The translations under genes and the position numbers were made by a program. A DNA stretch of 16,150 bases from Gammaproteobacteria bacterium (GTDB lineage: Bacteria > Pseudomonadota > Gammaproteobacteria > Natronospirales > REEB76): NCBI GenBank assembly GCA_028871235.1, contig JAGWNO010000024.1, positions 1 to 16,150 on the forward strand. Direction: 5' to 3'. This document shows positions 14,244 to 16,150 of this stretch, piece by piece. Under the pieces are notes generated by a model that worked only from the letters and a program-made list of their open reading frames with translations, was not told the DNA's origin and ran no database searches. The number at the start of each line of letters is the position of its first letter. Positions within the stretch are counted from its first letter, which is position 1.

Positions 14244-14969
14244 TTATAGCCGAAAATTCTCGCCGAGGTAGACCTCTCGCACCCGCTGGTTGGCGAGGAT
14301 GGCCTGCGGCGGGCCGGCGGCGATGACCGCGCCGCTGCTGATGATATAGGCGCGAGAGCAGATGCCGAGCGTCTCGCGCACGTTGTGGTCGGTGACCAGT
14401 ACACCTATGTTGCGGTTTTTCAGGTGCTCGATGATGCGCTGGATATCGATGACCGAGATCGGGTCCACGCCCGCGAACGGTTCGTCCAGCAGCATGAAGG
14501 CTGGATCTGCAGCCAGCGCCCGGGCGATCTCCACGCGCCGGCGTTCGCCGCCGGACAGCGACAGGCCGAGGCTGTCGCGCAGCTGACCGATATGCAGTTC
14601 CTCCATGAGTTCCTCAAGACGCCGGTTACGCTCGGCTCGCTTCAAGCCACCACGGGTCTCGAGGATGGCCAGGATATTTTCCGCCACTGTGAGTTTGCGG
14701 AACACCGAGGCTTCCTGCGGCAGGTAACCCAGGCCGAGCCGCGCGCGCGCATGCACCGGCAGCGCAGTGACATCCCGATCGCCGAGGAAGATGCGGCCGC
14801 CATCGGCGGGTACCAGCCCCACGATCATGTAGAAGGAGGTGGTCTTGCCGGCGCCGTTGGGACCCAGCAGGCCCACCACTTCGCCGCGTTGCAGCTCCAT
14901 GGAGACGCCGTGCACCACATCGCGGCGGCGATAGCGTTTGACCAGGTCCTCGGCGCGCAGCATGCTCAT
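14244..14969 (-). CDS. lptB: lipopolysaccharide export ATPase LptB
   Basis: LptB is the cytoplasmic ABC ATPase of the LptB2FG complex that pulls lipopolysaccharide from the inner membrane and drives it along the LptC-LptA bridge. The 241 residues have Walker A GPNGAGKT (36-43), Q-loop Gln85 in YLPQE, signature LSGGE (138-142), Walker B MLLDEPFAGVDP (159-170) and the switch His195 in TDHNV. FAGVDPISVIDIQ and the ending VREVYLGENFRL are diagnostic for LptB among ABC ATPases. The ATG overlaps the lptA stop as ATGA, showing coupling; a second in-frame ATG two codons later is possible. Partner genes lptF and lptG are not in the window. Confidence 0.96.
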   Translation of the reverse strand: MSMLRAEDLVKRYRRRDVVHGVSMELQRGEVVGLLGPNGAGKTTSFYMIVGLVPADGGRIFLGDRDVTALPVHARARLGLGYLPQEASVFRKLTVAENILAILETRGGLKRAERNRRLEELMEELHIGQLRDSLGLSLSGGERRRVEIARALAADPAFMLLDEPFAGVDPISVIDIQRIIEHLKNRNIGVLVTDHNVRETLGICSRAYIISSGAVIAAGPPQAILANQRVREVYLGENFRL

Positions 14970-15499
14970 GGAGGAGTGCTCTTGTCCGGCTGCTGTCTGG
15001 GCGGGATGGTGATGTGCACACGCCCGCCGCTGGTCTTGCCGCCGCTGGCGATTACATGTTCGCTGTCGGTATCGTAATGGATGACGTCCGCCGCCAGCAG
15101 GCGCTCGCCTTGCTGAAGACGCGCATCGCCCAACAGGTCTATCCGGTTCTTGCCGGCATCGTAAGTGATTTCGTTTGCAGTGCCATGGGCCAGCGGACCG
15201 CTGTCCGGCTGCTGCTGAAAAGTAGCGGGACCGCCGCGCATGTCAGCAGTCTGGATCTGGCCGTTGACCATGTGCAACGTGGCCGTGTCAGCGGTGATCC
15301 TGATGCTGCCCTGGGTGATGAGCACATGGCCGGTGTACACGCCGGTGCCGTTGCTGGTGGTTGAATCGCCCTGAAAATCGCCGTGGTCCGCCTGGATGTT
15401 TATGGGCTGGCGCTGGTCGCTCTTCAGGGCCCAGGCCGAAGCCGCCGCCAGCATGGCGCAGGCGAGCAGCGCGACGCGCAGTCTAGTGTTGACTGACAT
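14966..15499 (-). CDS. lptA: lipopolysaccharide transport periplasmic protein LptA
   Basis: LptA forms the periplasmic beta-jellyroll bridge carrying lipopolysaccharide from LptC to LptD. The 177-residue precursor has a clear signal peptide (MSVNTRLRVALLACAMLAAA) with a likely cut after AWA at residue 24. The mature part begins LKSDQRQPINIQADHGDF, a family-typical opening, and continues with NGTGVYTGHVLITQGSIRI and the repeating short strands of the fold; the tail is rich in Pro, Gln and Ser. It overlaps lptC by 17 bases at its start and lptB by 4 at its end, so all three are probably translated from one message. Confidence 0.95.
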   Translation of the reverse strand: MSVNTRLRVALLACAMLAAASAWALKSDQRQPINIQADHGDFQGDSTTSNGTGVYTGHVLITQGSIRITADTATLHMVNGQIQTADMRGGPATFQQQPDSGPLAHGTANEITYDAGKNRIDLLGDARLQQGERLLAADVIHYDTDSEHVIASGGKTSGGRVHITIPPRQQPDKSTPP

Positions 15500-16049
15500 A
15501 ATAACCTCGCACGCTGGTTTCCAGCACCAGCCGGTTGCGGTTGAGGAACGCCTGCATACCCACCGCCGTCACGCGGCTGGTGCCCTGCAGTATCTCCACC
15601 GGATCGCTGGTGACGGCGATGTTGGTATCCAGGTTCACGCTCATTCTATCGGTATGGATGGTGAGCGGCGCGGCGCCATTGTCGGCTTGCCGCTGCAGCG
15701 TCACATGACCGTCCAGATCCACCAGTTTGCCGCCGGAGGGCAGCAGGCCGTGATCTGCCTGCACATGCCAGGGCGGCCCGCCGGCCTGGAAATATTCGAT
15801 GCGCGGTGCAAAGATCTCCACGCTGTCGTCATCGGGATGATGCAGCATGCGCGGTGCTGTCAGAATCGCTTCGGGCTTGCCTTGCTTGTCCAGCGTGGTG
15901 ACGGTGGCACCGGTGAAATAGTAATCCGGCGTATGGCTGGGAGGCACGGGTTTCTGCGCCAGCGGCGGTGTGACCTGGCGCAGCAGCCACCAGGTCCCCG
16001 CCGCGGTGAGTCCCAGGGCGAGCAGCAGCAACCAGACGCGGGCATTCAC
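15483..16049 (-). CDS. lptC: lipopolysaccharide export system protein LptC
   Basis: LptC is a bitopic inner-membrane protein whose periplasmic domain takes lipopolysaccharide from LptB2FG and passes it to LptA. The 188 residues have one N-terminal membrane segment (about 5-23), then a periplasmic OstA-like beta fold including PDYYFTGATVTTLDKQGKP and IHTDRMSVNLDTNIAVTSDPV. The start is a GTG at 16049 that overlaps the kdsC stop as GTGA. The gene lies in the fixed order kdsC-lptC-lptA-lptB. Confidence 0.94.
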   Translation of the reverse strand: MNARVWLLLLALGLTAAGTWWLLRQVTPPLAQKPVPPSHTPDYYFTGATVTTLDKQGKPEAILTAPRMLHHPDDDSVEIFAPRIEYFQAGGPPWHVQADHGLLPSGGKLVDLDGHVTLQRQADNGAAPLTIHTDRMSVNLDTNIAVTSDPVEILQGTSRVTAVGMQAFLNRNRLVLETSVRGYYVSQH

Positions 16050-16150
16050 TCGGGCTGGGTCCGGGCCGTGAGGATCAGGTCACACACTTCGCGTACCGCG
16101 CCTTCGCCGCCGCGCGCCTGGGTACAGAGGTGCGCGCCGGCGCGCACCGT
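16046..16150 (-). CDS. kdsC: 3-deoxy-D-manno-octulosonate 8-phosphate phosphatase, C-terminal fragment
   Basis: The last 34 codons of a minus-strand gene enter from the right edge and end at TGA 16048-16046. The product ends with RGGEGAVREVCDLILTART, which matches the C-terminal tail of KdsC (G-G-x-GAVREVCDLIL). KdsC is a cytosolic haloacid-dehalogenase-type phosphatase making free Kdo for lipopolysaccharide core. Identity rests on this tail plus its place just before lptC. The rest lies outside the window. Confidence 0.85.
   Translation of the reverse strand, partial: TVRAGAHLCTQARGGEGAVREVCDLILTARTQPE

Overview
The window is ordinary chromosomal DNA of a GC-rich proteobacterium, most likely a gammaproteobacterium. 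Three things point there: the kdsC-lptC-lptA-lptB-rpoN-hpf-rapZ order, a PykA-type pyruvate kinase, and the GapA and PGK sequence types. I cannot name the genus from sequence alone. Coding density is high, spacing is short and genes are often translationally coupled. There is no prophage, insertion sequence, CRISPR array, rRNA or tRNA gene in view.

Left block, + strand (110-6102): transketolase, glyceraldehyde-3-phosphate dehydrogenase, phosphoglycerate kinase and pyruvate kinase. These link the pentose-phosphate or Calvin carbon rearrangements to lower glycolysis. The tkt-gap and gap-pgk gaps each hold a copy of the same unusual element, two opposed arrays of about 7-bp units around an AT-rich centre, so gap is bracketed by two related palindromes. 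In comparable clusters an aldolase gene (fba) often follows pyk; here it does not.

Middle block (6103-11357) is more accessory. A 361-bp gene-less stretch carries several inverted repeats and what looks like a relic of a LuxR/NarL-type helix-turn-helix on the minus strand. Then come a membrane-anchored or exported penicillin-acylase-family Ntn hydrolase (+), an orphan ParA-family ATPase (-) whose end overlaps it by 16 bp, a zinc alcohol dehydrogenase reduced to 124 residues by two internal in-frame losses (+), and a patatin-like phospholipase (+) whose start overlaps the remnant's stop.

Right block, - strand (11364-16150), read from the right edge: the end of kdsC, lptC, lptA and lptB (Kdo synthesis and the lipopolysaccharide transport bridge and ATPase, all overlapping), then rpoN (sigma-54) and hpf (ribosome hibernation factor), a strong intrinsic terminator, and rapZ. 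ptsN, which usually sits between hpf and rapZ in Enterobacteria and Pseudomonas, is absent.

I do not see a convincing undescribed multi-gene system. The observations most worth checking are the paired heptamer palindromes around gap, the in-frame shortened dehydrogenase coupled to a phospholipase, and the decayed regulator upstream of the acylase.
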